NCBI GenBank assembly: GCA_023666265.1
Contig: JAMPCH010000003.1
Location: forward strand, 27,743 to 91,742
Origin: Roseburia sp.
GTDB taxonomy: Bacteria > Bacillota > Clostridia > Oscillospirales > Ruminococcaceae
DNA length: 64,000 nucleotides
Direction of reading: 5' to 3'
Made by a program: the position numbers and the translations under genes. The notes under the pieces were generated by a model, which worked only from the letters and a program-made list of their open reading frames with translations, was not told the DNA's origin and made no database searches. How positions within the stretch are numbered: position 1 is the first letter of the stretch; each line of letters opens with the position of its first letter. Positions 16,477 to 25,988 of the stretch are shown one piece after another.

Positions 16477-19092
16477 CTATATTTCGATCGCGTCGACGGC
16501 GAATTCTCTGCCCTTTACCACGATCCGAACGTCGTGAGACCCGTCGTCGACGTTCGCTGTGTAATAGCATTGTCGCTCTCTCGCGCCCGAAACGCTCACC
16601 GCCTCAAGCAACTCGCCGTCCACATAAACGTCAAATTCTGCGGCGCTCGTCTGACCGATCAGCGCGAAGCGCCTTCCCACAAAGGAAAAATCAAAGCTCT
16701 TTTCGTCCGTGCTTTCCTCGTTTACCGCCGCCTTGGAGCGGGTGCGGTTAAAATGAACGTACCCGTCGGGTACAGTCCTGTCCCAGTCGCCCGTATAGGT
16801 GATCCGCGCGTCGTGGTCGTCGATCCTCGTGATCGTATGATCGTCGCCGACGGGCGACACCTTTAGGTTGTCGAACATATTATTGTATAGCCCGCTCCCG
16901 AGAGAGACACGCCCCGAATTGTTGTGTGCCTTTTCGTCGGTGTATTCGGCGATCTTCGCTCCGTCGATCGCGGCGGTGAGGAGATTCCCGTCCGCCGTGA
17001 GCCTTACCGTGTGCCAAGCGCCCGCGTCAAAGCCCTCGATATTCCCGTTTAAGACGGAGGAGCTGTTGGCTTTGATCTCCCATTTCCCCGACGGATAAAT
17101 TTTAAGCTCATATCCGTTCTCGGCGGTGTTGGTGTTGATCTCGGCACAAAGATAGCGGCATCCGAGGAAAATATAGTTGTCGTCGCCGCTCCCGCTCTCG
17201 TCAAAGCGAAAGTCGATCTCGGCGGAATAATTGCTCCAGCGGTCGTCGCCGAGCGAGGTGATCGGGTTCGGCGTACCCCTAAACCGCCAGTCGGTCGGCT
17301 TATTATCGGCGTTGATCTTTTGTGTGAGGACCTTATTCCCGTCGACCTCCGCGACCTCAAAAGCTCCGCCGTAATCGGTGGTATAGAGCGGCGCGCCGCC
17401 CCTCTCGGCGAGAAACTCGTCGCTGTACTCAAAGTTGTCCGTATAGTTGATGTCGAGCGGCGCGTCCTCGTATTTACAGTCCGAGACGGCGATCTCGCCG
17501 TCCTTATCGAGCGTGGTGACGGTCACGATCGAGTAAGGTTTTACTTCGATCGAGAAGGCGTACTTTCCGTCCGTCTCGGCGGGGCGATACGTCCCGAGCT
17601 TCTTTAAATAATTTTCGTTATAGTCCTGCCCCTCGTCCGGACCTCTCGTTTCCCAGACCGTAACGGGCGCGTCGGCTTTTTCCATATTTTCGAGCGTAAA
17701 GGTATAATTGCGCTGTTCCTCGCTGTCGTTACAGATGACTAGGGTATAGTTGCCGGTCTCGGTATCCGTGACCGTCATATAGTTATTCGTCGTCTCGGTG
17801 ATGGAGTGGCTCTCCTTCCCGTCGCCGTAACAGGCGCTGTCAACGTATCGCCAGCCGTTTTTGATGAAGTGGGTAAAGTGGGCGGAGGTCCATATGCCGC
17901 TGTCGGCTTCGTAATAGCCGCTCCAAGGGTTTTGGGCGTTTAAAAGGGATTTTGGGAAGTACTTCGCGCCCGAGTAATACGCCGCGACGGCGGGCTGATA
18001 CTCATACATCGTCATTTTCCCGTTATAATAGCCGTTGATGATCCGATTACATACGTCGAGTGAGCCGTTCGCGCCGTTGAGACCGCTCCCGTTGCTTGTT
18101 ACGGCGAGCCGCGCGATATTCGTCGAGGCGACCCCTTCGGTGTACCAGACCTCTTTTCCATAGTTTATGTTGAGATCCTTTACGCTTTCGTTTGCCCATG
18201 TGTTATAATGCTCCGCGAGAATATCGACCGCATCGCGTAAAGCCTCATTCTCCGTCATTTCCTTGGCGATCTTCCACGACCCGACCTCGTCGGAGGCGAT
18301 GATCTTTATCTCGCCGTAGTTATAGCGCTGATCGTTCTCGTTTTTTAGCCGATCGGCAAAATAGATGATCCATTCGGTATCGATCTTATCCGCCTCGTTC
18401 ATATCCGCGCTGATATGGGTGAATTTCATCCCGTACTTGTCATACGCCCCGTCGAGCGCCGCCTTATACCATTTATACCGCGCCTCAAAGCCGTTTTCCT
18501 GCGATACGTCAAAGGCGTCCGTGACCCATTTCGGCTCGCCCCAACGGAGTAGGTCGACGGTTATGTCGGGGTTGATCGTTAGCGCGTCTGCAGCGAATAT
18601 AAAGCCCGCCCCTCTCGTTACGTCCGCTTCTTCGTCGGCGGAGCGCATGATCGACGGTTCTGTACCCGAGGAGGAGTTTACGTCCGAGCCGAATTCGATC
18701 TTGATATGGCTGAGTCCCGCGCCATAGTCCGGCTTAAAGAGGAGATTCATGATCTCCCAATACGCGTCGGGGTTTTGAGCCTTATAGTCTAAGAGGAGGC
18801 GCGAGGAATTATTCCCCGTCACCGCGCCGAGCCCCCGATAGACCGTCCCCTCGTCCATGTTTACGGTGTCCCCGTCGATCGATACAGCTTTATAAGAGAG
18901 GTCGACCTTCGCTGTCGGGATCTCCTTTTCGGGTTCGGCGGTCGTTACGAGGGTCGTTTCGACCGAGGTCTGTTCGCTCTGCATAAAAGTTTCCTCCGTT
19001 TCGGTGGTGCTTACGTTTCCCGAACAGCCGGTCAGACAGCACGGGAGCATGACCGCGCACACGGACGCGGATATAAATTTTCTGATATTCAT
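16477..19092 (-). CDS. GH59-like galactocerebrosidase-family lipoprotein
   Basis: The 871-residue protein has a lipoprotein signal ending LTGCSG and a Thr/Glu linker to about residue 60. YRGLGAVTGNNSSRLLLDY, LLFKPDYGAGLSHIKIEFG and SSGTEPSIMR match glycoside hydrolase family 59 (galactosylceramidase). The probable acid/base is Glu233 in ADMNEAD and the nucleophile Glu319 in YTEGVAS. Residues 560-760 form a laminin-G/DUF1080-like beta-sandwich, and the last 110 residues (FSFVGRRFALIG) a further sugar-binding fold. A surface beta-galactosidase acting on plant galactans or glycolipids is likely. AAGGAG precedes the ATG; an AraC regulator is divergent. Confidence 0.85.
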   Translation of the reverse strand: MNIRKFISASVCAVMLPCCLTGCSGNVSTTETEETFMQSEQTSVETTLVTTAEPEKEIPTAKVDLSYKAVSIDGDTVNMDEGTVYRGLGAVTGNNSSRLLLDYKAQNPDAYWEIMNLLFKPDYGAGLSHIKIEFGSDVNSSSGTEPSIMRSADEEADVTRGAGFIFAADALTINPDITVDLLRWGEPKWVTDAFDVSQENGFEARYKWYKAALDGAYDKYGMKFTHISADMNEADKIDTEWIIYFADRLKNENDQRYNYGEIKIIASDEVGSWKIAKEMTENEALRDAVDILAEHYNTWANESVKDLNINYGKEVWYTEGVASTNIARLAVTSNGSGLNGANGSLDVCNRIINGYYNGKMTMYEYQPAVAAYYSGAKYFPKSLLNAQNPWSGYYEADSGIWTSAHFTHFIKNGWRYVDSACYGDGKESHSITETTNNYMTVTDTETGNYTLVICNDSEEQRNYTFTLENMEKADAPVTVWETRGPDEGQDYNENYLKKLGTYRPAETDGKYAFSIEVKPYSIVTVTTLDKDGEIAVSDCKYEDAPLDINYTDNFEYSDEFLAERGGAPLYTTDYGGAFEVAEVDGNKVLTQKINADNKPTDWRFRGTPNPITSLGDDRWSNYSAEIDFRFDESGSGDDNYIFLGCRYLCAEINTNTAENGYELKIYPSGKWEIKANSSSVLNGNIEGFDAGAWHTVRLTADGNLLTAAIDGAKIAEYTDEKAHNNSGRVSLGSGLYNNMFDNLKVSPVGDDHTITRIDDHDARITYTGDWDRTVPDGYVHFNRTRSKAAVNEESTDEKSFDFSFVGRRFALIGQTSAAEFDVYVDGELLEAVSVSGARERQCYYTANVDDGSHDVRIVVKGREFAVDAIEI

Positions 19093-19195
19093 TGAGAAAT
19101 CTCCTTAATAATGATCTTTTCCGTCATTATAATATATTTTCCCGATCATATCATTATAAAATCCGATGATTTCTATAAAAAATCCGCTGTTTTTA

Positions 19196-19224
19196 TTGCT
19201 TTTTGAGAATGGATATGCTATACT
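19196..19224 (+). promoter_or_regulatory. promoter of the AraC gene divergent from GH59
   Basis: TTGCTT (19196-19201), 17 bases, TATACT (19219-19224). On the other strand a TATAAT for the GH59 gene lies near 19131-19136 without a good minus-35 box, as expected of an activator-dependent promoter. Confidence 0.6.
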
Positions 19225-19238
19225 GATAAAGGGTGATC

Positions 19239-20027
19239 ATGATGGCGATTATCGAACACGCGGGGTATTACGAGGATCCCATGTACGGGGTGAGCCATGT
19301 TCACACGTCCTGCGAGATCATCTATGTCGCGGGCGGACGGCTCAACGTCACGATCGGCGGGCGGGAGATCCGTTTAGCGGGAGGTCAAAGCCTATTGATC
19401 AAGAGCCGTTGTCATCACGCGGCATACGCGGCGGACGACGGTTATCGGCGCTTTATTTCCATGATCAATCCTTGGGAGCTGAGGAAACAGCTCGTCCGTC
19501 CCGATCTTTTCGCCATGCTGACCGATACGGGGAAAAGCGGCTTTATCCGGATCGAAAACGCGAAAGGGCTATACCCCGATTTTGAAAAAATGACGGATAT
19601 TTTTAAAAACGGCGGGAATATATACGAGGAATTGAGCGCGGCGCTGAAGGTTCTTTCCGCTTTTTACGAGGAGGTAAGACCGCAGGAGGAACGCTCCGCC
19701 GAGCGCTCCGCGAAGCGGATCGCCGACCGTGTCCGCTTTTATATCGAACAAAATTACGCCGATAATATCAAGGTGTCGCGCTTAGCGGAGGAAAGCTTTA
19801 TAAGCGAAGGATATCTTTCCCATGCGTTCAAATCCGAGACAGGAATGTCTCCCCGCGAATATCTTACGCACATACGCTGTACGAGAGCCTATGAGCTGAT
19901 CTGTCACACGGCGATGAAATTCTCGGACGTCGCCGAAAATACGGGCTTTCCCTGCGCGAACGATATGAGCAGGAAAATACGGGAGTATTACGGGAAGTCT
20001 CCTACGGAGATCCGTTTCGGGAAATAA
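19239..20027 (+). CDS. AraC-family regulator with cupin-like sensor domain
   Basis: The protein of about 262 residues has an N-terminal AraC-type cupin (SHVHTSCEIIYVAGGRLNVTI, GGQSLLIKSRCHHA) that normally binds a sugar, and a C-terminal double helix-turn-helix (NIKVSRLAEESFISEGYLSHAFKSETGMSPREYL and SDVAENTGFPCANDMSRKI). Starts at 19233 (GTG), 19239 and 19242 (ATG) are all possible; AAAGGGTGATC favours one of the ATGs. It faces the GH59 gene across a short intergenic region and probably activates it. A small membrane protein gene follows after 10 bases. Confidence 0.92.
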   Translation: MMAIIEHAGYYEDPMYGVSHVHTSCEIIYVAGGRLNVTIGGREIRLAGGQSLLIKSRCHHAAYAADDGYRRFISMINPWELRKQLVRPDLFAMLTDTGKSGFIRIENAKGLYPDFEKMTDIFKNGGNIYEELSAALKVLSAFYEEVRPQEERSAERSAKRIADRVRFYIEQNYADNIKVSRLAEESFISEGYLSHAFKSETGMSPREYLTHIRCTRAYELICHTAMKFSDVAENTGFPCANDMSRKIREYYGKSPTEIRFGK

Positions 20028-20037
20028 GGAGAGAAAT

Positions 20038-20529
20038 ATGCGCCGTTTTTTGAATGTTATTTTGATTTTGGGCTTGATTTTGTCGCTGACTGTATTCGTC
20101 TCTTGTATCGCGACCCGTATCGGGCGAAGCGACTGGGTCGTTACGACGGCGGAAATTACGTTCGTGGCTTTGCCGGACGGTCTCGTTTTCGGTACGTTCG
20201 AGGATCGCGAAGGGATCATACGGGAAGATCAAGCCTTATACCGCGACCTTCGTTTTATGCCAAAGCTGATCATATCGGGAGGACCGATCGTGAACCCCGA
20301 GCCCTATTACGGTAAAACGGTTCGGATCATGTACGACCCCGAGCGGCTGTCGACGGGAGAACCGGGCGAGGACGGTATTGACAGCTATGATAACCGGCTG
20401 ATCCTGTTGATCGGTTCGGGCGGCTGCTTCGGGTTATTTCTCCTCGTTCTTGCGCTCTTATTCCGTAAATGGCGACAACGGAGACGGTCGGCGATGGACT
20501 TCGTAAAAAATCATCGCCTGTTTCAATGA
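20038..20529 (+). CDS. DUF3592-like small membrane protein
   Basis: The 163-residue protein has a hydrophobic N-terminal segment (residues 5-28), a central soluble beta region with PYYGKTVRIMYDPERL, and a second transmembrane segment near 125-148 followed by a basic tail. The layout and the KTVRIMYDPE strand resemble the DUF3592 family, whose function is unknown. AAGGAGAG precedes the ATG. It is cotranscribed with the AraC regulator and ends at a strong terminator. Confidence 0.6.
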   Translation: MRRFLNVILILGLILSLTVFVSCIATRIGRSDWVVTTAEITFVALPDGLVFGTFEDREGIIREDQALYRDLRFMPKLIISGGPIVNPEPYYGKTVRIMYDPERLSTGEPGEDGIDSYDNRLILLIGSGGCFGLFLLVLALLFRKWRQRRRSAMDFVKNHRLFQ

Positions 20530-20530
20530 A

Positions 20531-20566
20531 AAAACCGCTCCCGTTCGATCGGGAGCGGTTTTTTCG
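20531..20566 (+). terminator. intrinsic terminator
   Basis: AAAACCGCTCCCG pairs with CGGGAGCGGTTTTTT. It ends the AraC/DUF3592 operon. The stretch 20567-20687 holds no gene that I can see. Confidence 0.9.
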
Positions 20567-20687
20567 GAACTGTCGATGGAGGTGCTTCGACTTCTTGATA
20601 ACTCGTTTTTCGCGATCTTGTTACTGCGAGGCAGAGACCAACGCTTTAAACAAATGTTGCCACGGAATTTCCGGCGGAGGTACTCCG

Positions 20688-20876
20688 CTACTTCTTTTGA
20701 TCGCGGAAAAAGAACAGGTAGATCAATATCTGTCCCACCGAGAGCGCCGCGACCAACAGCAACACAAAGACCGTCGCGACGTTCCACATGGAATGAAGCG
20801 TAAAATAAACGATCAAGAGGACGGCGACGGCGGCGAGGATCAGCCCGTTGACGAGCGGCGAATTTCCTTTTTTCAT
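20688..20876 (-). CDS. small membrane protein, function unknown
   Basis: The 62-residue protein has two hydrophobic stretches (about residues 9-27 and 31-55) separated by a short loop and ends FFRDQKK. Its ATG overlaps the folD TGA by 4 bases, so it is translated with folD. I do not recognise a family. Coupled position is the only functional hint. Confidence 0.6.
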   Translation of the reverse strand: MKKGNSPLVNGLILAAVAVLLIVYFTLHSMWNVATVFVLLLVAALSVGQILIYLFFFRDQKK

Positions 20877-21712
20877 CTGCTTTGAAGGCGCTTCGCCATC
20901 AGCGTGTTCTTCATCAGCATTGCGATCGTCATCGGTCCGACCCCGCCGGGAACGGGCGTAATGAACGAAGCCTTTTTCGCCGCCTCCTCAAATTTCACGT
21001 CGCCGCAAAGCTTTCCCTCGGCGTTACGGTTCATACCGACGTCGATCACGACCGCGCCCTCTTTGATCATGTCGGCGGTCACGAAATCCGCCTTTCCGAC
21101 CGCGCTCACCAAGAGATCGGCGCGGCGGCAGACCTCCGCTAAATTTTTCGTCCGCGAGTGACAGATCGTGACCGTCGCGTTCTCGTGGAGGAGGAGCATC
21201 GCCATCGGCTTCCCGACGATATTCGAGCGCCCGATCACGACACATTCCTTCCCGCCGATCTGTGTTCCCGTGCTGTGGATCAGCTCCATAACCCCTGCGG
21301 GTGTACAGGGGAGGAAGGCGTAATTCCCGATCATGATCCTCCCGACGTTCTCCGCGTGAAAAGCGTCCACGTCCTTGAGCGGCGAGATCCGCTCGATCAC
21401 CTTCTTTTCGTCCAGCCCTTTCGGGAGCGGGAGCTGGACTAAGATCCCGTTGATCTTTTCGTCCGCGTTGAGCGTATCGATCAGCTCTAAAAGCTGCTCC
21501 TGCGTCGTCTCCTCGGGGAGCGCGTACTCAAAGGAGCGGATCCCGCAGACCTCGCACGCCTTCTTTTTATTGTTTACATAAACGCGGCTCGCGGGGTCGT
21601 TCCCGACGATCACGACCGCCAGCCCGACCGAGAGCCGATCCCGCTCGATTTCCGCGCGGATCGCCTCTTTTATTTTTTGTGAAACCGCTTTTCCGTCAAT
21701 GATCTCTGCCAT
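20873..21712 (-). CDS. folD: bifunctional methylene-THF dehydrogenase/cyclohydrolase FolD
   Basis: The 279-residue enzyme interconverts 5,10-methylene-, methenyl- and 10-formyl-tetrahydrofolate in the cytoplasm. Visible family marks are YVNNKKKAC with catalytic Tyr45 and Lys49, ILVQLPLPKGL, the NADP loop VVIGRSNIVGKPMAMLLL and the C-terminal TPVPGGVGPMTIAML. Length is standard. It follows lgt after 62 bases on the same strand and is coupled to the small membrane protein gene downstream. Confidence 0.97.
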   Translation of the reverse strand: MAEIIDGKAVSQKIKEAIRAEIERDRLSVGLAVVIVGNDPASRVYVNNKKKACEVCGIRSFEYALPEETTQEQLLELIDTLNADEKINGILVQLPLPKGLDEKKVIERISPLKDVDAFHAENVGRIMIGNYAFLPCTPAGVMELIHSTGTQIGGKECVVIGRSNIVGKPMAMLLLHENATVTICHSRTKNLAEVCRRADLLVSAVGKADFVTADMIKEGAVVIDVGMNRNAEGKLCGDVKFEEAAKKASFITPVPGGVGPMTIAMLMKNTLMAKRLQSR

Positions 21713-21770
21713 ATAGATCTTCTTCCTTTCTTTATTAGACCAACTCGGAAACTTCCGAAATGCTGTCTGA

Positions 21771-22808
21771 TTAGTCCTTTTTGTTCCGCTCCTCGTCGCC
21801 GAAAATGCTCGGGGCGATCTCCTCTGCTTTTCCCGCCTTTTTGAGCGCCTTATAGGCTTTTTGGGTCTCTTTTTCGAGCTTTATATTGAGTTCATATTCC
21901 GCGATCCTTCGTTTTCGCTCCTCGGTATCCCTTTGGAGCTGATAGCCCGCGTCTTTTTTCACCTTCCCTTTAAAATAAAACAAAAGGATCAGACAAAAAG
22001 CCGCCGAGGCGAAGCCGAGGAGCTGGGACACCCGAAGCGGACCGATATAGAGGCTGTCCGTCCTTAGCCCTTCGATCAAGCCGCGCCCCGCCCCGTACCA
22101 GATCACGTAGTAGAGGAAAAGCTCTCCGTCAAAGGTCTGGATCCGCGAAAGGACGAAATGGATCAAGATGATCCCAAGCCCGCACCATAAGCTCTCGTAT
22201 AAAAAACAGGGGTGGACGAGCGCGTATCCGCTCGTACCGAGCTCCTCCTGCGCGGCGATCACCTCGGGATAACGCGCGATGACCGACCCCGTCATTCCCC
22301 AAGGGAGGTCGCCCGCCGTCGGCGCGCCGAACGCCTCTTGGTTGACGAAGTTCCCCCAGCGACCGATCGCCTGACCGATGAGAAAGCCCGTCCCACCCAC
22401 GTCCATCATGGGGAGGATCGGCGCTTTTTTGACCTTACATACGAGTACCCCGACGATCACACCCGCGATGATCCCGCCGTAAATGGCGAGACCCCCTTTA
22501 TGGATCTCGGTGAGCGCCGACCAAAAGGTGAATTTTTCCTCGTTCGCGGGGTTTAAGTTCCAAAAAATACAGTAATACGCCCTCGCGCCGACAAAGCCCG
22601 CGATCCCGCCGTAAAGCGCCACGTCGAATACCTCGTCGCCCGTTACGCCGTATTTTTTTCCTCTTTTTGAACAGTATAGGACGGCGAGGAAGATCCCCGC
22701 CGCGATAATGATCGCGTACCAGTAGATGTTAAAGCCGAAAACGGAGAAGGCGGCTCGGTCGATCTGTATCTCTCCCGAGAAAAGATTCGGAAATTCAATG
22801 GTTTCCAC
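21771..22808 (-). CDS. lgt: prolipoprotein diacylglyceryl transferase
   Basis: The 345-residue membrane enzyme attaches diacylglycerol to the lipobox cysteine of prolipoproteins. GGLAIYGGIIAG near residue 105 and GQAIGRWGNFVNQEAFG near 145, with the essential Arg150, are Lgt signatures; HPCFLYESLW and the final GRGLIEGLRTDSL also fit. A charged, coiled-coil-like C-terminal extension of about 75 residues after the last membrane span is longer than in standard Lgt. At least six lipoproteins in this window would be substrates. It lies 5 bases after yfmH. Confidence 0.96.
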   Translation of the reverse strand: METIEFPNLFSGEIQIDRAAFSVFGFNIYWYAIIIAAGIFLAVLYCSKRGKKYGVTGDEVFDVALYGGIAGFVGARAYYCIFWNLNPANEEKFTFWSALTEIHKGGLAIYGGIIAGVIVGVLVCKVKKAPILPMMDVGGTGFLIGQAIGRWGNFVNQEAFGAPTAGDLPWGMTGSVIARYPEVIAAQEELGTSGYALVHPCFLYESLWCGLGIILIHFVLSRIQTFDGELFLYYVIWYGAGRGLIEGLRTDSLYIGPLRVSQLLGFASAAFCLILLFYFKGKVKKDAGYQLQRDTEERKRRIAEYELNIKLEKETQKAYKALKKAGKAEEIAPSIFGDEERNKKD

Positions 22809-22813
22809 GCGGC

Positions 22814-24097
22814 TTATCCCTCCTTTTCCTTCGGCGGCTCGATCACGGAAAGACTGTGATTGTCGAGATCGAGCGCTTTCAGCGCCTCGTTTACGTCCTC
22901 ATAGCTCGCCGCCGCCGTATATTCGATATTCGCGTAAGCGTTCGAGCCGAATAGGTGCGCGTTCAGCACCCTCCGCGCGATCCCGCCGACGCTCCGAAAC
23001 GACTTCAGCGTGTCGCCGTAGGTCATCTTTTTCACGATCTCAAAGTCCTCGCGGGGAAGTCCCTCTCGCTGACAGCGCGTAAGCTCCTTTACGACCTCGT
23101 CGCATAGACGGCGCGGGTCGCGCGATTCGCCGCTCACGAAGGGGAGGAAGAAGCCTCGCCCCTCGAATAAGCCCGTACAGAAATTGTCGTCGATCAGCCC
23201 CTCGTCGTACAGGCGGCAGTAGAAATCGGAATTTCGTCCGAGCGCCGTGTTGAGCGCGAGGGTCAGGAGGATAAAGCGCCGCTTCTGCTCGCTCTTCTCG
23301 GGGAGCGGTACTTTAAAGCCGATCTGAAAGAGCGGGATCGCACAGGGAAATTCACGTACCGTGTATTTTTCCCGAACCTCGGGCGGCTCCTCCGGGACGA
23401 GGACGGAGAGACGGGGGTCGTCCCCCGGCTTTAGCAGCTCGTCACAGATCGCGAGCGCCTCGTCGGGGTCAAAGCTCCCCACGATGGAGAGTACCATATT
23501 GTTTAAGTTGTAGAAGGTGTTGTAACAGCGATAAAGAAGCTCTTTATCGATCTTTTGGATACTCTCGACCGTACCGGCGATGTCGATACGGACGGGGTTA
23601 TGATGATAGACTGCGTCGAGACAGTTATAGAATACGCGCGTCCCGGGGTCGTCGAGATACATCTTGATCTCCTGCTCGATGATCCCGCGCTCCTTCTCGA
23701 CGTTTTCGTCGGTGAAATACGGCTTTTGTACGAAATCGAGGAGGAGGCGGAGATTTTTGGCGAAATCCTTTGTACTCATAAAAAGATACGCCGTCGAATC
23801 AAAGCTCGTATAAGCGTTGACGTCCGCGCCCGTCTCGGCGAATCGGTCAAAGGCGTTACACTCCTCGCTCTCAAAAAGCTTATGCTCGAGGTAATGGGCG
23901 ATCCCCTCGGGGACGGTCACATAATCGTCGTCCGAGGCGGTCTTAAAGGTCGTATCGACCGAGCCGTAACGGGTCGAAAAGAGCGCGACCGCCGTCCGAT
24001 CCTTCGTCGGATAAAGACAGATCGTACAGCCGCTCGGGTGATGAACGACCGTATACTGTTCGCCGAGCCGTTCGGAGGAAATGATCTCTTTTTTCAT
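22814..24097 (-). CDS. yfmH: M16 metallopeptidase, YfmH-type
   Basis: The 427-residue protein carries the inverted zinc motif HYLEH at about residues 68-72 followed by the distal Glu in EKERGIIEQEI, so it is the catalytic half of an M16B pair. The C-terminal half is the typical inactive lobe. It overlaps the yfmF stop by 4 bases and is followed directly by lgt. In Bacilli this pair is linked to EF-P modification and peptide processing; which applies here is unknown. Confidence 0.9.
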   Translation of the reverse strand: MKKEIISSERLGEQYTVVHHPSGCTICLYPTKDRTAVALFSTRYGSVDTTFKTASDDDYVTVPEGIAHYLEHKLFESEECNAFDRFAETGADVNAYTSFDSTAYLFMSTKDFAKNLRLLLDFVQKPYFTDENVEKERGIIEQEIKMYLDDPGTRVFYNCLDAVYHHNPVRIDIAGTVESIQKIDKELLYRCYNTFYNLNNMVLSIVGSFDPDEALAICDELLKPGDDPRLSVLVPEEPPEVREKYTVREFPCAIPLFQIGFKVPLPEKSEQKRRFILLTLALNTALGRNSDFYCRLYDEGLIDDNFCTGLFEGRGFFLPFVSGESRDPRRLCDEVVKELTRCQREGLPREDFEIVKKMTYGDTLKSFRSVGGIARRVLNAHLFGSNAYANIEYTAAASYEDVNEALKALDLDNHSLSVIEPPKEKEG

Positions 24098-25407
24098 GCG
24101 TTCTCCTTTCCCGGGGCGAGGATATAGGTCGTATCGAGGCGAAACGATCGCGCCGCCTCGACGATCTCCTCTCTTGTGACGGCGAGGAGCTTTTTAAGCC
24201 TCTCCTCCGGGGTCTCGATGTCGTTCTCGAGTATCCGCGCCATATACCAGTTCGACGCGTTGTTTACCGTGTCGTACCACGCGCCGTAGTTGTTTTCGAG
24301 CGCGGTCTTGATCTTTATAAGCTCCTCGTCGCTAAAGCTCCCGTTTTGGATCTCGCCGAGCTGGCGTAAGATCTCCTCCTTCGCTTTTTCGGCGTTCTCC
24401 GCCTCGATCCCGCTCTGGACGGTCATCGTCCCCTTTTCGGCTTCGAGGCTCGCGGCGCAGTAGTAGCAAAGCGAGAGCTTTTCTCTCACGACGGTAAAAA
24501 GCTTTGAGGTAATGCCCCCGCCGAAAAGATCGCACATCATAAGCGCGGCGTGACGATCCTTTATATCGGCTTTTAACGAGAGGACGAGCTTACTTTGAGC
24601 GACCTCCATCGGCTGAACGACCGAGATCGGCTCGGTTTTAAGAAGGCTCGGTCGGTTCTCGGGGCGGGGAAGGGGATCGCGCCCGATCTCGCCGAACGCC
24701 GCGCGAAAGCGCTCCTTCACCTCGGCGAAATCGCTTCGCCCGACGCAGAGGATCTCGATGTTCTTCGTCCGAAGCGCCTCGGTATATGTCCGATAAGCCG
24801 ATCGAGGCGTAAGCGCGCGAATATCCTCGTTCTTCCCGTAGACACAGACGGCGGCGGGTTCGCCGCGATAGGTCTCCTCCGTGCCGCGCCGATAGGCATA
24901 GGTCGCCTTATCGTTGATCTCCGCGTCGTTCATATCGATCAAAAGCTGTTGATAGACCTCAAAATTCTTCTCGGGGAAGATCCCGTCCTCGAGGACGGGG
25001 CGAAAAAGACAGCCGCAAAGAAGCTCCGCCAGCTCGGAGAGGATCTTTTCGCCCTCGAGCGCGTAAACGTCGTCGAGCGCCGTCCCGCAAAGCCCGAATT
25101 GCTGAATGTCTCCCGATTTCCCGACATGATCCCATATCCCCGCCGAATACAGCGCCGAAAGACGTCGGTTCAGGGCGCGCATCGTCGGGTGATCGACGCT
25201 CGACCGCGAAAGAATGAGCGGAAAAAACGCGTTCGCGGAGGCGCTTTCTTCGCTTAGTCGGTCGATAAAGCTCACGTCGATCTGATTGCTTTTAAATCGG
25301 CTGTTACGAAATGACGAGAAAAAAACGCCCTTCGCGATCTCCTCCCGTGAAAATTGTTGATCCAAAATTTTTTCATTCCTTTCTTTTTCGTAGGTATGAA
25401 GATCCAT
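24094..25407 (-). CDS. yfmF: M16-family inactive partner, YfmF-type
   Basis: The protein of up to 437 residues has the M16 fold but no HxxEH zinc site, as in YfmF partners that complete the peptidase chamber. FRNSRFKSNQIDVSFI, LFGGGITSKLFTVVREKLSLCYYC and the NASNWYMARI region are family-like. The start is uncertain: the ATG at 25407 lies only about two bases after the likely transcription start (minus-ten TATAGT at 25416-25421), and a TTG at 25365 after AAAGAAAGGA fits the usual family length better. It is coupled to yfmH. Confidence 0.88.
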   Translation of the reverse strand: MDLHTYEKERNEKILDQQFSREEIAKGVFFSSFRNSRFKSNQIDVSFIDRLSEESASANAFFPLILSRSSVDHPTMRALNRRLSALYSAGIWDHVGKSGDIQQFGLCGTALDDVYALEGEKILSELAELLCGCLFRPVLEDGIFPEKNFEVYQQLLIDMNDAEINDKATYAYRRGTEETYRGEPAAVCVYGKNEDIRALTPRSAYRTYTEALRTKNIEILCVGRSDFAEVKERFRAAFGEIGRDPLPRPENRPSLLKTEPISVVQPMEVAQSKLVLSLKADIKDRHAALMMCDLFGGGITSKLFTVVREKLSLCYYCAASLEAEKGTMTVQSGIEAENAEKAKEEILRQLGEIQNGSFSDEELIKIKTALENNYGAWYDTVNNASNWYMARILENDIETPEERLKKLLAVTREEIVEAARSFRLDTTYILAPGKENA

Positions 25408-25472
25408 ACCTTATTACTATATCACAAAATCCTCGGATTTTCCATACTTTTCATAAAAAATTCAAAGAGATT

Positions 25473-25958
25473 TCAGTCGGCTGTGTATTTTTCGTGGCGG
25501 AGGTCGATCGTTCCGTCCTTTTCGATCGTGATGACCCCATAGGAGGGGTCGCTTCGCCCGCGCGGGAGCGTCGGACTTCCCGGGTTAAAGAGGCGAACGC
25601 CGCCGACCGTCTCGTTAAAGGGGACGTGCGTATGTCCAAAAAGCGCGAGCATACAGTCGTTCGCCGTCGCGGAGGCGGCGAGGGAGTTATACAGATAGCC
25701 GCGCATATATTGACTTCCGTGGGTGAGGAAAAAGCGATAGCCCCCGAGCGAAAAAACGTGGGTGATCGGATAGTCGCCCCAATCGTTATTCCCGCGCAAC
25801 ATTAAAAACGCGCGGTCGGGATAAAGCGCTCGAACGTCCTCATATTCCCGTTCGCCGTCGCCGAGGTGGATAAAAAGATCGGCGGAGCGGTTGTCGCTTA
25901 CGATCCTCTCCATCGCCTCAAAATTATCGTGCGTGTCCGAAATGACGATGATCTTCAT
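25473..25958 (-). CDS. YfcE/MJ0936-family metallophosphoesterase
   Basis: The 161-residue protein has all motifs of small calcineurin-like phosphoesterases: ISDTHDN at residue 6, IHLGDGE near 36, RGNNDW near 58, THGSQ near 79 and GHTHVP near 107, giving a two-metal site. It likely hydrolyses phosphodiesters such as nucleotides in the cytoplasm. The ATG at 25958 is the usual family start; an ATG four codons upstream (25970) after GAGGAAAGGA is also possible. It lies between a P-loop kinase gene and yfmF on the same strand. Confidence 0.93.
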   Translation of the reverse strand: MKIIVISDTHDNFEAMERIVSDNRSADLFIHLGDGEREYEDVRALYPDRAFLMLRGNNDWGDYPITHVFSLGGYRFFLTHGSQYMRGYLYNSLAASATANDCMLALFGHTHVPFNETVGGVRLFNPGSPTLPRGRSDPSYGVITIEKDGTIDLRHEKYTAD

Positions 25959-25988
25959 AATTATAATCATTCCTTTCCTCTGGAGGCA

